Shown piece after piece: positions 20,126-31,333 of a DNA stretch of 64,000 nt; within the stretch, counting starts at the first letter, position 1; every line of letters begins with the position of its first letter. A program made the translations under genes and the position numbers. Location: the NCBI GenBank assembly GCA_031835245.1, contig JAVKOQ010000017.1, positions 233,501-297,500 on the forward strand, written 5' to 3'. This DNA is from Balamuthia mandrillaris (lineage: Eukaryota > Discosea > Longamoebia > Balamuthiidae). The notes beneath the pieces were generated by a model. The model was not told where the DNA came from. It saw only the letters and a list, made by a program, of their open reading frames with translations, and made no database searches.

Positions 20126-21214
20126 ATGCAGCACCGGCGCCGATTTAACATCGCAAGGAGCCCTCATTGGGTCGAACTGCTGTTGTCTTATGGCCTGGCG
20201 ACCGCTTTGTGCTTTGCCTACTCGCTCTGCTTCCTCGGCACTTCCTATCGGGAGCTGTTGGCCTTCATCTTTGTTGGCGGGTCTCTTTACACCTTCTTCG
20301 AGTACTGGTTCCACCGCATCCTGCTTCATCGCGAGTACATATTGTTTTAAACTTATTTTTTTTTTTGCTTTCCAACTTTTCTCACACAAAAACCAAACAG
20401 TTATTTCACCATTCCTTCTTTTCTGTTATTTCCTCCTCCGCGCGACGACAACAACAGCAAAGGATGGGGCTTCCAAAATCCCATCAAGACGGCTCATGAC
20501 CGCCACCACCAGCGCCCTCGCCAGCTTCGCATCATCGCCACGCCTATCTTTCCGGTCCAATGCTGGGATGCTGTAGTGGTCTCCCTCCTGTGTTGGCTGC
20601 TGGACAAGAAGGCGGCCTGCGGCATCAACTGCGGCATTGCGCTGGGACAGATGGCCATGGATGCCACTCATATGCTCTTTCACTCGCGGCATCGGCCGTG
20701 GCTCTTGGAGTCGGCTCGCAGCTATCATCTCTTTCATCATCGGTCTTCATCTTCTTCTACTCCGCCTCATCATCGCTCAACTTCCTTGAAGAAAGAAAAG
20801 AAGGAGGAAGAGGAGAATGAAGAAGTTGAAGTGGCGCATGGATTGACGACGCCGTTCTGGGATATGGTCTTTGGGACGTTTCCGTATCGGTGGAGGGTCT
20901 ATCAACGGCACCCTTGGCTCCGGTTTCTCCAACTCCCATTTCCTCTTCTCAGTTTCATTCTCATGTCCGTTCTTAGTCGGGATTCCTCTTCTTCGCCTTC
21001 ATCAACTTTATCAACATCTAATTCTTCTTTCTTCCGTCTGTGTACATCTTCTTCCAAAGGCAATGTTGTTTCTTCATCTCTCTCATCCTCTACCTTGCTT
21101 TCCTCTTCACCTTCCTCTTTATCTACCACGGCGGCGTTTGCACCTATAGATCCATATTACTTGCTCACCACATTGGTCGGCACCTTTCTCTTCACCATTC
21201 CCATTCTTTGTTAG
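20126..21214 (+). CDS. Fatty-acid hydroxylase superfamily membrane enzyme
   Basis: Two exons, 20126-20334 and 20458-21214, join as GA|C to give 321 residues. The join produces HRILLHRDKGWGF. Histidine clusters typical of di-iron membrane hydroxylases are visible: the HRILLH segment near residue 66, HDRHH near 86, DATHMLFHSR near 146 and HLFHH near 165. At least four hydrophobic helices surround them. The family includes sterol desaturases and fatty-acid/sphingolipid hydroxylases; the substrate cannot be assigned. The C-terminus carries a Lys/Glu-rich then Ser-rich insertion and a last hydrophobic stretch. Start ATG 20126 gives a basic N-terminus before the first helix. Confidence 0.82.
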
Positions 21215-21313
21215 CATTCTTCATCGCTCACCTCCTTTTTTTTGTTATTTGGTGTTTTGTATTGTTGTTTGTTTGTATCATCAATCGAAAGTTTGACGCT
21301 GAAATTAAAGCTG

Positions 21314-24300
21314 TTAGTTGTCTTTCTTGATCGTTAATCCTTTGTCGTAGGAATGCGCTTTCCACGAAAGGTTCAGTAGAGGAGGTTTCTCTTTGTTGAT
21401 AGATTTGAGGATGGAGCGATCCAAATCTTTGAAATCGTTGTTGTTATTGTTTTTGTTGTTGTAGTTTGTCATTTCGTTTGCTTCTCTATCTTGCTTTGCT
21501 TCTTTTTCTTGATGTTCGCTTTGTTCGGAAGGAAGATGTTCTGACTCGTCCGGATCAGAAGCTGGGATTAGAAATGTTTTGTACTGATCCCATTTGTCCA
21601 ATCTTTAAATCACAAGGATTAGAAAATTGTGGAGAAAGAACAGAAATGAAGGGAATAAAAAGATGCAAAAGAGCGAAGGAAAGAGAGACAGAGAGAGGAC
21701 AACAGAGAACAAACCTTGGGCCCAAATCTTCAACCAACTTTCGTAGAGTAAACTGGAGCTCAGCGCGCCACTTGCGCAAGTACTCCAGCTTTCGCCGTGA
21801 ACGAGCCATTGTCAAAACAACCCGCAACATTTTCCACTCCCAAAAACCTTTTTCTATCACTCTTAAACTTATTTTTGTTCAAGTTAAAATATGATTTGAG
21901 GCAGTAGCAAGACATAAGAAGAAAGCAGAAAGATGAGTACAGTTGAAAGAAGAAACGAAAATCGAATTAAGAGGACTCTACCTTGCATAAGAAATAAGTG
22001 GTAAACAGAAGAAAAAAAGAAGAGCATAGCCGAATCCCCAAAAGTAAAAAATTGCTGCTGAGTACAGAATGTACGAAACCGGCATTCCTATCCCTGCAAT
22101 TATTATCTACAGAATAACAAACATGAAAATGAAGGAGAAAAATAAGAACTAAAGAAAAAATAAAATAAGTGAAAAGAGGAAAACAAGCAACCTTATAACT
22201 AGCCATGACATCTCTGCATCCATACATAGCGTGTGGGTCGTTCTCAGCACACTCTTCCGCTTTCCTGTTGGCAATGATGCGAGCGGCCAACATGGCGGGA
22301 GCGATGGGTAGCATCCCTGGCAGAGCCAAGCAAATAAGGAAGCTCAACCGCAGGAAACGAAAAAGGATGCGAAAGAGAAAGTTGAGGTTGCCGATGTGAG
22401 GGGAGGTGCCACCAGACTCCAAATGATAGTCCTTCAAGTCGTAGGCTGTCAATTGTCGTTTGTACTCCAACAACTCACTATCGTTTTTGGTGGGTTAATG
22501 CCCATGAAACTCGAATAAAAGAACAGATAACAAAACAAAATAAAATTAAAGAAACGCTAATGCCAGAAATAAAAGGATGTACCGTCTGAACTTAGCGACT
22601 CCTGGATGGTCTTTAAACTTTATGGCTGCTTCAGCGAATGCTCGGTTCAACAAAATGTAGTTTTCAGGGCTCAATCTAAAGAGCCATTGGGTAAGTTCAT
22701 TTCTATTTGAAACAACATAAAAGGAGTATAATGAAAGGGAACCTAATAGAACTATCAACATAAAGAGCTCTGGCCAAAAGAATGCTTTGTAATTGATCGA
22801 GTGTTGGTACGTTCAATGTCACGTTTTTTAACCGCTGTGTGATGTCGTCCAATAACTCTGAGCAAGCCTCTCTGCGCTCTTGTTTTGTGCCTTGGTACTT
22901 CCGTATTAGCTCTCTGCTAGTCTCTTTCGAGATCACTAATGGATGACCAAACTCTGACAAAAATGGAAAGAATAAAGATAACATCAGAAAAGCAAAGAAT
23001 CAAAGTGCAAAGATGAGCAGAATAAAGGAAACGACAAAGAGAGAAGAAGCAGAAGAAGCAGCAGCAGATGCAGCAGAAGAAGAGGAAGTGACAGAGGAAG
23101 AGGACGAGGAGTTCGTACCAACAACAACATGGCTTCGGAAACGATGACCAGAAAAATAGTTCAGTCCACAAGGAATGATCTTGATAGGAATGTCATGCTT
23201 AGCAATGGCTCCAAGGGCCATAATAGCTACGCCTGCTTTCAAAGGAAGTAACTCTGGGCGATCATGCGAAGATCCCTCCGGAAAGATGCCAATGCTTTAA
23301 AAGAGGCATATAAGTCAGCCATTCTACCAAAGGCAAGAGTATGTTTCAAATGTACCATCGCTTACGACCGAGAGTATCCCACACCTTTTCGTAGACGGAC
23401 GTTTGATCGAGCTTCGGAAGGATCTATAGGGATGTAGATAGGGAGCATAATGAGTTTAGAGAGATAAAGAAAAACACGAACGAAAGAGAAAGAATAAAGA
23501 GAACAATAAGGGCAATGACAAAAGCACCTTGAAGGGAGCATTCTCGATGCCAGGACAAGGCGAGGTTGGATGCAGCTGCAACTTTTCGTCCGAAAGTATC
23601 TTCACCACCAGGCCGTTCAACGTGGCAGAGATCTTCCACTTGTTCTTATCCTTCTCGGTTCTTTCCAATGGCACGACGGTATCCCCTTCCTCCAACTGCT
23701 GTGTGAAGCGAGTACCCTCGCCGAGGAGAATGCATGGGTCATCTGGACTGGTCCTCAGTGTGCCTTGTCCTTGTTGGCTGGCATCGCGAGCGCGTTTGAC
23801 AGGGATGCAGCCGGTGAGGAGGGCAAAGATGCCCACCACCCATCGTTTGAAGGACACCTCGGCGGCCAGGAAGGATACGCGACGAGGAGAGCGGGCCGTT
23901 AGGATCATAAAGTCCACGAATTGGTTGGGGTGGTTGCCTGTTGTTTGTGGTGGATGAAGGTTATTTTCGGAGAAGAGAATAGAAGAGAGAAGAGGGAAGA
24001 GAGAAGAGGGAAGAGAGAAGAGGGAAGAGAAAAGAGGGAAGAGAGAAGCAGAGAAGAGAGAAGAGAGAAGCAGAGAAGCAGAGAAGCAGAGAAGCAGAGA
24101 AGCAGAGAAGCAGAGAAGCAGAGAAGCAGAGAAGCAGAGAAGCAGAGAAGCAGAGAAGCAAATGGGAGAATGGGAGAATGAGAGAAGAGAGAATAAGAGA
24201 ATGAGAGAAAAGGAGAGAAGGAGAAAAGAATAGCAGAGAGGAAGCATGGAGGAGGGAGCAGGCACGGAGAAATGAAAAGAAGTGGAGAAGCGGAGAAGGG

Positions 24301-24470
24301 CGAAGCGAAAGCGCCTAACCTACAAAGATGCAAGCCCCGTCCTTTGGGATGCGGTGCTGTCCAACCACCTCGATGTCATGAAAGAAGATATGCAGCAGGA
24401 CCTTGAAGAGCAGCTTAACCAGCGGATAGACCACCTTTTGCGTCCACTCCAACCATGTGATGGACGCCAT
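21314..24470 (-). CDS. Glycerol-3-phosphate/DHAP acyltransferase-like (PlsC/LPLAT) enzyme
   Basis: Ten exons: 24320-24470, 23528-23937, 23356-23423, 23119-23294, 22743-22953, 22583-22702, 22192-22477, 21982-22106, 21715-21861, 21314-21602. All phases agree; 660 residues. The acyltransferase core has GNHPNQFVD at about 51-59 and IGIFPEGSSHDRPELLPLKAG at about 211-231. These are the hallmarks of yeast Gat1/Gat2 (Sct1/Gpt2) enzymes, which start phospholipid synthesis at the ER. An N-terminal helix precedes the core. Residues 440-560 add several transmembrane helices, one of them created entirely by exon 8. The C-terminal tail is Asn/Glu-rich. Alternative upstream ATGs to 24575 are possible but would read through an A-run. 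Confidence 0.92.
23985..24165. repeat. Intronic GAGAAGCA / GGAAGAGAGAA repeat array
   Basis: The first intron of the acyltransferase gene (23938-24319) holds GGAAGAGAGAAGA units followed by about a dozen GAGAAGCA octamers (pyrimidine-rich on the sense strand). The Leu/Cys/Ser frames across it are artefacts. Confidence 0.92.
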
Positions 24471-24927
24471 CCTCCAAAAAAAAAAAAAAAAAACAAGATG
24501 TACAAAGGAGGAGGATACAAAGACTACGCAACTACACAAGACCACCCAAAAAGAATAGCTTTGCAAAGAGGGCAAAAAAAAAAATAAATCGATCGTCGTC
24601 CTTTTTTTTCTTCACTTTCTTTTAAGGGGGCCTGCTCGGATCATAAGGATCAGTCGTGTCGTCTTGACAAAAAGGTCGAGCGTTCCGGAACGCTTGATCT
24701 ACGTGTGTTTTCCTGCTTTTGTTGACATGGTACAGATCAAGGGGATTTTTTTTTTTGTCGAGCAGGAAGCGGAGGTGGTGTCGCCGTTTGTCGTCAACGG
24801 CGACATGGTTTTGTATGGGTTTCCCTGCTAAAGTTTAGAAAGGCATTTTCTAAACATTTTTTGTAGACAACCAAAAAAAAAAGATGAACCGACAGGGAGT
24901 ATCAACGCCTTTATCAACGCAGCTACT
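24471..24927. other. Intergenic spacer with HSE-like palindrome
   Basis: A 457-bp noncoding stretch upstream of the acyltransferase. It contains a poly(A) run at 24477-24493, a perfect 16-bp palindrome AGCGTTCCGGAACGCT at 24679-24694 whose core TTCCGGAA fits a heat-shock-element dyad, and T-runs. An ATG at 24884 opens a peptide of only about 33 codons. Confidence 0.45.
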
Positions 24928-25821
24928 ATGCGCAAAAAAAAACGAGAACGGGAGGAGAAGGAACAAGAGGAACAGCAGCGACTGAAAAAAAGGCGAGAAC
25001 AAAAGAATGCTTCAGACCGTCGTTGCCGAGCATGGCGGTTATCCAAAGCACCTTCCACCCAAGACCAACCACAGGAGGCTGAAAATGAACACAGGCTGGG
25101 TTTTCCTTCAGGTTTGTCTTTATCTTTGCCTTGCCCTTGCTCTTTAACCTCACCCTCTTCACCCTCAGGTTCACCTTCACCCTCGTCCTCGCCCTCGCTC
25201 TCGCCCTCGCCCTTGCCCTTGCCCTCAAAGGAACAATGTGAGCTCCAGAAAGAAAAACGACGGAAGCAGATGGCCAAGAGCAAACGGCATCTTCGAGCTC
25301 AGCAACAACAAGAAAAGGAGGAACAAGAAGCCAAGACACGGCGCAAAAGGCAGCTCCAGAAAGAAAGAAACCAACGCCACCGAAACAAGTGCCTTTCAAC
25401 ACTACTTGCAGCATCACAAGCCACGAGCGCATCCGCCTTCCTGCTCTGCGCCTGTATCCTCAGCTCCGTGACGGGAGCAACCACCGCGGTCCTCTGCAGC
25501 GTGAGAGCACAAAAGCTGCACTTCAATAAAACACTTCTCAGTTTGTGCACATCCTCAGCACTTCTCACTTGCTGTCCTCTGCAGTGTGAGAGCACAAAAG
25601 CTGCAGCTTCAATAAAACTCTTCTCAATTTGTGCACATACTCAGCACATATTAAATCCCATAAAGTTTGTTAAGTTTCCCTTCGAGTATGGGACGAACCC
25701 GAGCAGGCCCCCGAAAGTTTTGGTTTTAAGGTGGATGTGGAGGACCACAAAAACAGCTCCATTTGAGCAACAGCTGGGAACGAAAGTATGTCATCACGAA
25801 CCGACGTTGGCAACAAAATAA
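24928..25821 (+). CDS. Doubtful low-complexity ORF
   Basis: An open frame of 297 codons with no recognised domain. The first 40 residues are a highly charged Lys/Arg/Glu helix, then comes a Ser/Pro repeat (25110-25230), a second charged stretch, and finally sequence overlapping an 85-bp tandem duplication. The CCTTCAG|GTTTG and CTCAAAG boundaries at 25113 and 25230 look like splice sites, so the true exon structure could differ. Two AATAAA hexamers at 25524 and 25610 within the frame argue that the transcript may end before the annotated stop. It could be noncoding. Confidence 0.25.
   Translation: MRKKKREREEKEQEEQQRLKKRREQKNASDRRCRAWRLSKAPSTQDQPQEAENEHRLGFPSGLSLSLPCPCSLTSPSSPSGSPSPSSSPSLSPSPLPLPSKEQCELQKEKRRKQMAKSKRHLRAQQQQEKEEQEAKTRRKRQLQKERNQRHRNKCLSTLLAASQATSASAFLLCACILSSVTGATTAVLCSVRAQKLHFNKTLLSLCTSSALLTCCPLQCESTKAAASIKLFSICAHTQHILNPIKFVKFPFEYGTNPSRPPKVLVLRWMWRTTKTAPFEQQLGTKVCHHEPTLATK
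25489..25650. repeat. Two-copy 85-bp tandem duplication
   Basis: Copies start at 25489 and 25574, both beginning GTCCTCTGCAG and each containing GTGAGAGCACAAAAGCTGCA, TTCAATAAAAC and TTGTGCACAT. They differ by scattered substitutions and small indels. Each copy carries an AATAAA, so this may be a duplicated 3'-end element. Confidence 0.75.
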
Positions 25822-25920
25822 GCAGCAATTGACTTTTTTTTCTGGACAACAAGATGACGTCAGGTCGATGATGTCATTGTGTCGACATGAATTCTTTGCC
25901 CAAGAAGAAAAAAGAGATTG

Positions 25921-28900
25921 TTACAGATAGAAAGCACGGCCGATGTTGGATGCGTCTTCCTCCTCTTCTTCGCTATCCGCTTCTTTCCAATCACCTTCCT
26001 CTCCGTCGTCTGCCTCTTCCTCTGCTTCTTCTTCCTCTCCAAAAGGATCCGGTGAACTTGTTTTACTTCTTGCCCTTCTCCACTCTTCGTTGTCTCTCCA
26101 TTCTGTTGAGGAAGAAGCAGCAGCAGAAGAAGCAGAAGAGGACCCAAAACATCTTTCATAAAAGGCAATTACTCGCGGGTGCGCTCGAATCTTCTTCGCC
26201 TCGAAGCCTAGGAGGCTTAACCCCTCCAACGTCTTCACGCGGCTCAGCGCCACGTAGGCCTGCCCGTACTGGAAGACATTGGCCAGGTCCATTTCCACTC
26301 TCTCCAGCGTCATCCCCTGAGACTTGTGGATGGAGATTGCCCAAGCCAAGTTCAGTGGGACTTGAACGCGGGCCGCCACTTTCTTGTTGCCGCAATCCAT
26401 GGGCCATTCCACCGGGACAATCACTCGCTCTACCGCATTGGAGGAAGAAGAGCCGAAACGAACGATCGGATAGAAGTCATGCTCCTCGGGAGGTTGCATG
26501 AAGCCGGTGACGACGCCGCGGGCGCCGTTGACGAGGCCTCCGACGAAGCTGAGGTTCTTGAGGAGGATGACTTGGGCACCGACGCGGAGCTCCAGGCGGG
26601 CGGGCGCTGGGCAAGACTGTTGAAGCTTGGCGAGAAAAGGCTCTTTGCCTTCGTCTACTGCGTCATAGATATACTTTTGTAGGAAACGAAGGCAAAAGTA
26701 AATAAAGAGAAATGATAGGAAGAAGCGAAAGAAGCACGTACACTCTTGCCAGGTAATTGTTGCAGACAAGCCATGTTTTGTTCCATAACTTTCTTCTTCG
26801 TGGCAAACAACCGAGTTGGAGGCCCTTTTGTCGATTCTTTCTGTTCTCCTTCCTCTTCTTGAGTGCCACCCCTAAGCAAAGCATTCGTCGAAGATGGCGC
26901 ACCATTATGATGTCGTTGATGTCTCGCTTCTGCTTCTTCTTTGATCTTACCCTGTCGAGTGCGTTGCACACAAGCAGTCAGTTGTTGCAAAACTTGTGGC
27001 GTAAGTTTGCCCAGCCGGATGTTGGCCAACATCGTGATGAACTCTCTGTCCGTTTGACGAAACACGTCCAACAGCTGATAACACTTTCTGACGACGCGTG
27101 GCCAACTGTCTGCCTCAAAACAGAGTCGGCGAGCCATCACGGGTGGCAGTTGAAAAAAGTCACCACATAGTATCACCTAATAAGACAAATCCAACAACAT
27201 TGAGATCAAAGAAGAAGAAGGAACGACAAGAGCATAAGAACTGAAGCAGAGAATTTCACCTGTATGCCTCCAAAAGGGCGCTGGTCATCACGAATAGCTC
27301 GAGCAATCCACTCCAACTTATCAAACAATTCTCCAGGCAACATGCTTATTTCATCAATCACCAATACTTTCGCCTTTCGCCAACGCGGTGCACTGAGTTT
27401 ATCTCTCTCCACTCGCCTCGCCAATCGTTCTACTTTACCCTTGGCCAGTCCCACGCCAGCAAAAGCGTGCAAGGTGCAACCACCAATGTTGCAGGCAGCG
27501 ATGCCCGTGGAAGCTGTCACGTAGACCTCTCCTGGTAGATGGAGCTTGCGCAGCTGTACCACGATCTCGCGAAGGAGAAAAGACTTGCCAGTGCCAGCGC
27601 TTTTGTTTTTGCTAAGTAAATAACAGCTTAATAAGAAAGAAACAGAAGAGAATCAGCGAACCAGCCGGTAAAGAAGAACGATTCACCAGACTTGGCAGCA
27701 TCAATAACCTAACATTACCAGATGAGAAGAGAGTCGAACACAACATTAAACACAAGGAGAGAAAAACCTGTTTTTGTGATGGGGTGAGTTGAAGATCAGG
27801 ACACTCTTCCTCTAAAGAAGGTTCGTCACGAGTATCAGGCAGTGCTTCCATCTCCGCTATGGCTGCCAACTCAGCCTCTTTCTGACGTCGCAGCGCCTCT
27901 TCGTACCACATTTTGGAGGAGGGCACGTCTTCAGGAGAGACATAACGAAAGTGTTCAGGTACATCGTTTTTGAGTACAGAAGAAGCGGGTGACAAAGAAG
28001 AATGCAGTGGTGGCAACGACGAAGAGGAAGAAGGATCAGCCATAAAAATAGGAGAAGGAAGTGAGGGAGCGCAAGAAGGAGAGGATGGAGAGGAGAAAAA
28101 AGCAAGAGAAGAGGAAGTGCTGCTGGAGGAAGGCAATGCACCACGACGAAAACCAGCTATGTGCAATTGTGGTTTCGGCTGCAAAGAAGGAGCAAAACTG
28201 GATGAATAAGCAGTAGGACCAGAAGGTGTTGATGGTGTTTGCGAAGAGAGAGAAGCTGAAGAAGAAAAGTTTGACGGAGCACAATAGGGCACAGAAGCTG
28301 AAGGAGAAGAAAGAGAAGGCGGAACTGATAGTACAGAAGAAGGAAGTGAAAGGGTGTTTTGAGAAGAAGAAGCAGCAGATGGAGGAGTAGGGGAATAAGA
28401 AGGAGGATAAGGAAGGTAACTGGAAGGAGCAGAAAAGGAAGCAGGAGGAGCATGATGAGAAGGAGAAGCATGGTGAAAAGAAGGAGGTGGGAGAGAAGAG
28501 GGAGAGCGATGAACAGAAGGAGCAAAGGGAGCAGAATGAGCGGTGGTGGTAGCTGGGGGATAACTACGGTTCACCGGGGTGGGGCAAGCGGACTGCGGAG
28601 CAGAAGAAGAGAGGGTCGATGGTTGCACACCAGTCAGCGGTCGTCTTATCTTCAGCGGAGGGGGAACCTCCGTGGTGCCCATAGCTGCGGGCCGCGATGA
28701 TGCCTCCTCCACTGAAATCGATTGAGGGTGCTCATGCGGCCGTTTCTTCGTCGTGGTGGTTTGTGTTGCGGGCGTTGCATTGTCTGTTCCAACGTTGTTT
28801 TGCAGCTGAACGGAGATAGAGCAGAGCGAGTTATTGGGGACGAAAGCCAGGCTGCTGCTGTTCTTGAAGCGGCCGCGGGAGAAGGAGCCCAAAGAGAGGT

Positions 28901-29048
28901 TTATGCTACGCGACGCGCTGAAGCCTTTCGTCGTGTCGGCGGAAGAAGCGGAAGTACTGGTCGCCATGACTGATCGTTGCGTGCGGCCTCCTAGAGCTCC
29001 ATGTTGAGCTGGCCGCTGTGTCGATGCGGAGGTGCTGTTGGCCCACAT
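25921..29048 (-). CDS. PIF1: PIF1-family DNA helicase
   Basis: Five exons: 27768-29048, 27662-27708, 27260-27599, 26742-27176, 25921-26673. Phases agree; 951 residues. The first 400 residues are Ser/Pro/Ala-rich and disordered. The helicase core starts LTPSQKQVIDAAKSGESFFFTG. The Walker A is GCAGTGKS (K448) assembled across two junctions. Other motifs are TASTGIAACNIGG, the Walker B VIDEISML (D525-E526), GDFFQLPPV, then SIHKSQGMTLERVEMDL and the terminal AYVALSRVKTLEGLSL. PIF1 helicases unwind G-quadruplexes and act at telomeres and in mitochondria. The C-terminal tail is acidic. A TTTCTTAACAG just before the ATG at 29048 looks like a splice acceptor, so an untranslated or coding upstream exon may exist. 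Confidence 0.95.
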
Positions 29049-29163
29049 CTCATCTGTTAAGAAACAAAGGAAATCAAATTCGTTCCAGGAAAATTTTCGA
29101 ACGTCGACAATAAAATAATCAAGAATGTGACAAATTTCAAGTATGTAAAGTCGACAAAAATGT

Positions 29164-30212
29164 TTAATTTTCGTTCTTCTCCTTTCCTTTGCTCTCCTCT
29201 TCTTCCTCTGTTGCTTCGTTCGTTCGACCATTCGACTCTGTTTCTTCTGCTTGATCTTGTTCTTCTTCTTTATCCAGAATCCGAATGACCAATTTGCCTC
29301 GCGTACGCCCGGTCTGACTTGCCTCAAAGGCTTGCACAGCGTCCTGCATGGCGTACGTCTTTTCAATGCATGGTCTCAATCCTCCTTCTTCCACAATTCT
29401 TGCAATAGCTGTTAGATCCTTTCCACTTGCAACGCAAGAATGTTGGTCGTATCCTGGGCTTCCAAATAACGACCAAAACTTTCTGTTGTTTTTGTTTGAA
29501 AGTGAGCAAACTAACAAAACATTACAGCAGTAAAACAAGTTAAGAAAAGAACAACGAACCGATTAGCAGAATAACCAACAACGGATGCAAGATACTTTGG
29601 AGTGATTGCCTGTTGATTGTCCCCAACAATGGTCACAAACATGCCTCCCTTCTTCAACACCCCATGCGAACGTATCCATACCTCCACTCCTCCTGAAAAC
29701 CTGAAATAAGTTGTTCTGTTTCTCCAGAAGAGAACAAGGAAGGAAAAGTACCTAAACAGTCATAAACTGCGTCGAAATCTTGACCAGCCAAACTCTCCCA
29801 CCAGTTCTCTTGGGTATAGTCGATGATCTGGTCAGCCCCAAGGCCGCTTACGAACTGGGCATTCCTACCGCTGCACGTTGCCGCCACATAACAGCCCCAA
29901 TGCTTTGCTATTTGAACCCCAACGCTTCCTGTTATATCGTATTTATATTCAAATAAACAGAGTGTTTACAGTGTTGAAAGTAGAACAGAGAAGAGAACGG
30001 GAGAAAGAGAGAGAATGAGGGCTGAAATACGAACCAGTGCCACCACTGCCGCCAAGTACCAACACCTTTGCTCCTGTCTTTCCTTCCACTTTGGCCAGGC
30101 GAAGGGCTTGGTAACTAGTAAGGCTGACCAATGGCAAGCTTGCAGCTTCGTCATGGCTCAGGCCTTTTGGCTAAGCATTGGAAAAATACTCTTAATGCAT
30201 GAACGCAAACAC

Positions 30213-30248
<36 letters not shown>

Positions 30249-30272
30249 AACGACAAGAAAGAAAGAAACGAC

Positions 30273-30316
<44 letters not shown>

Positions 30317-30800
30317 AACGACAAGAAAGAAAAAAAGAAAGAAGAAGAGGAAGAGAGAGCACAAACCTTGTAAGCGACCAATTTTTCAGCAATATTAACA
30401 TACTCAGCGCAAGCGCCACACCGACTCCAATGAGCCATAGCAAAGACTTCGTCACCCACTTTAAACTTTGAGCTACATCCTTGGCCTTTTTTTTTGTTGT
30501 TTTTGTGAGCGTTCCGGCTTCGTCAACGAAAGGAAGAAACCTACCTATTTCAACGATGACCCCAGAAAGATCGAAACAAGGGATGAACGGAAAGACCCCA
30601 GAGCCGCGAGAGAATAACCTTTGCGCAAACGCGTTGAAGCCAGAGGCAAACTTCCAGTCGACGGGATTGACGGAGGTGGCGTGCACGCGCACCGTGATCT
30701 CCCCCGACGGCGGCGGTCGCGGCGGCGGCGCGCAGTCGGTGCGGTAGCGAAGGATCTCGCCGGGTTTGTCGCTGTAGCTGTCGTACACAACCGCTTTCAT
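29164..30800 (-). CDS. Medium-chain dehydrogenase/reductase (quinone oxidoreductase-like)
   Basis: Six exons: 30545-30800, 30367-30479, 30035-30170, 29752-29928, 29560-29692, 29164-29482. Phases agree; 377 residues. The N-terminal GroES-like domain shows MKAVVYDSY, VHATSVNPVDWK and VGDEVFAM. The Rossmann nucleotide-binding stretch VLVLGGSGGTGSVGVQIAKHWG spans an exon junction, followed by GADQIIDY. These are typical of zinc-independent NADPH-dependent quinone oxidoreductases and RTN4IP1-like reductases. The C-terminal 40 residues are a Glu/Lys/Asn-rich tail absent from most relatives. The exact substrate cannot be assigned. Its start lies 533 bp from the end of the AsnRS gene. Confidence 0.92.
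30195..30345. repeat. Intronic (GAAA)n microsatellite
   Basis: GAAA tetramers interrupted by GACAAGAAA, filling the second intron of the oxidoreductase gene (30171-30366), and TTTC-rich on the sense strand. A similar GACAAGAAA motif occurs near 2230. Confidence 0.92.
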
Positions 30801-31333
30801 ATTGAAATCAACAAAAGATTTGTTTGGTTTTTTTTTTGAGTTTACAAAAGAAAAAGAAAAACGTTACAGCTAGTATAACGGGATGAAAAGTTCTTTATCA
30901 GTTGCTTTATCTGACGAAATAGTTTGATTTTGATCTTCGGGGAATATTTTAATTCCCCCTACCAATAGGGATTTTTAAAAGAGTCAATGGACCAATAGAA
31001 ACGTGCGTTGCATTCATCGGGAGAATGCCTCTCCGCGATTTCATTTCATCACGTAATTCTACCCCTCGTTTTCTTTTTGTCCAACTTCTCTGTTGTTCCC
31101 TTTTCTCTCCTTTCCCTTTATGCTGCAAATTTTCTTTTTCATATCGCAATCTTCTCGTTTAACCGCCTCTTCTCTTCTTCTTTTGCTCTTGGAACAACTT
31201 GCGGAACACATGATTCTTCACTACTACTGCTTGTATCTCGTTACTTTTAGTATATTAAGTTTATGTTCTGTGCTTGCTCTATATCCACAACCATCCCGTT
31301 CTTGTCCTTACAATAGAGACAAAAAAAAGCCAT
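30801..31333. other. Intergenic spacer, oxidoreductase promoter
   Basis: A 533-bp A/T-rich spacer between two minus-strand genes. It holds the promoter of the oxidoreductase and the 3' flank of the AsnRS gene. No recognised RNA gene or motif was found; the plus-strand frame at 31008-31250 is hydrophobic and T-rich without support. Confidence 0.4.

Noticed and set aside
27857-28700. Several frames of 80-120 residues inside PIF1 exon 1
   Set aside because: Shadows of the Ser/Pro/Ala-rich coding exon in other registers.
30968-31250. Small frames upstream of the AsnRS 3' end
   Set aside because: Hydrophobic, T-rich translations with no splice or domain support.
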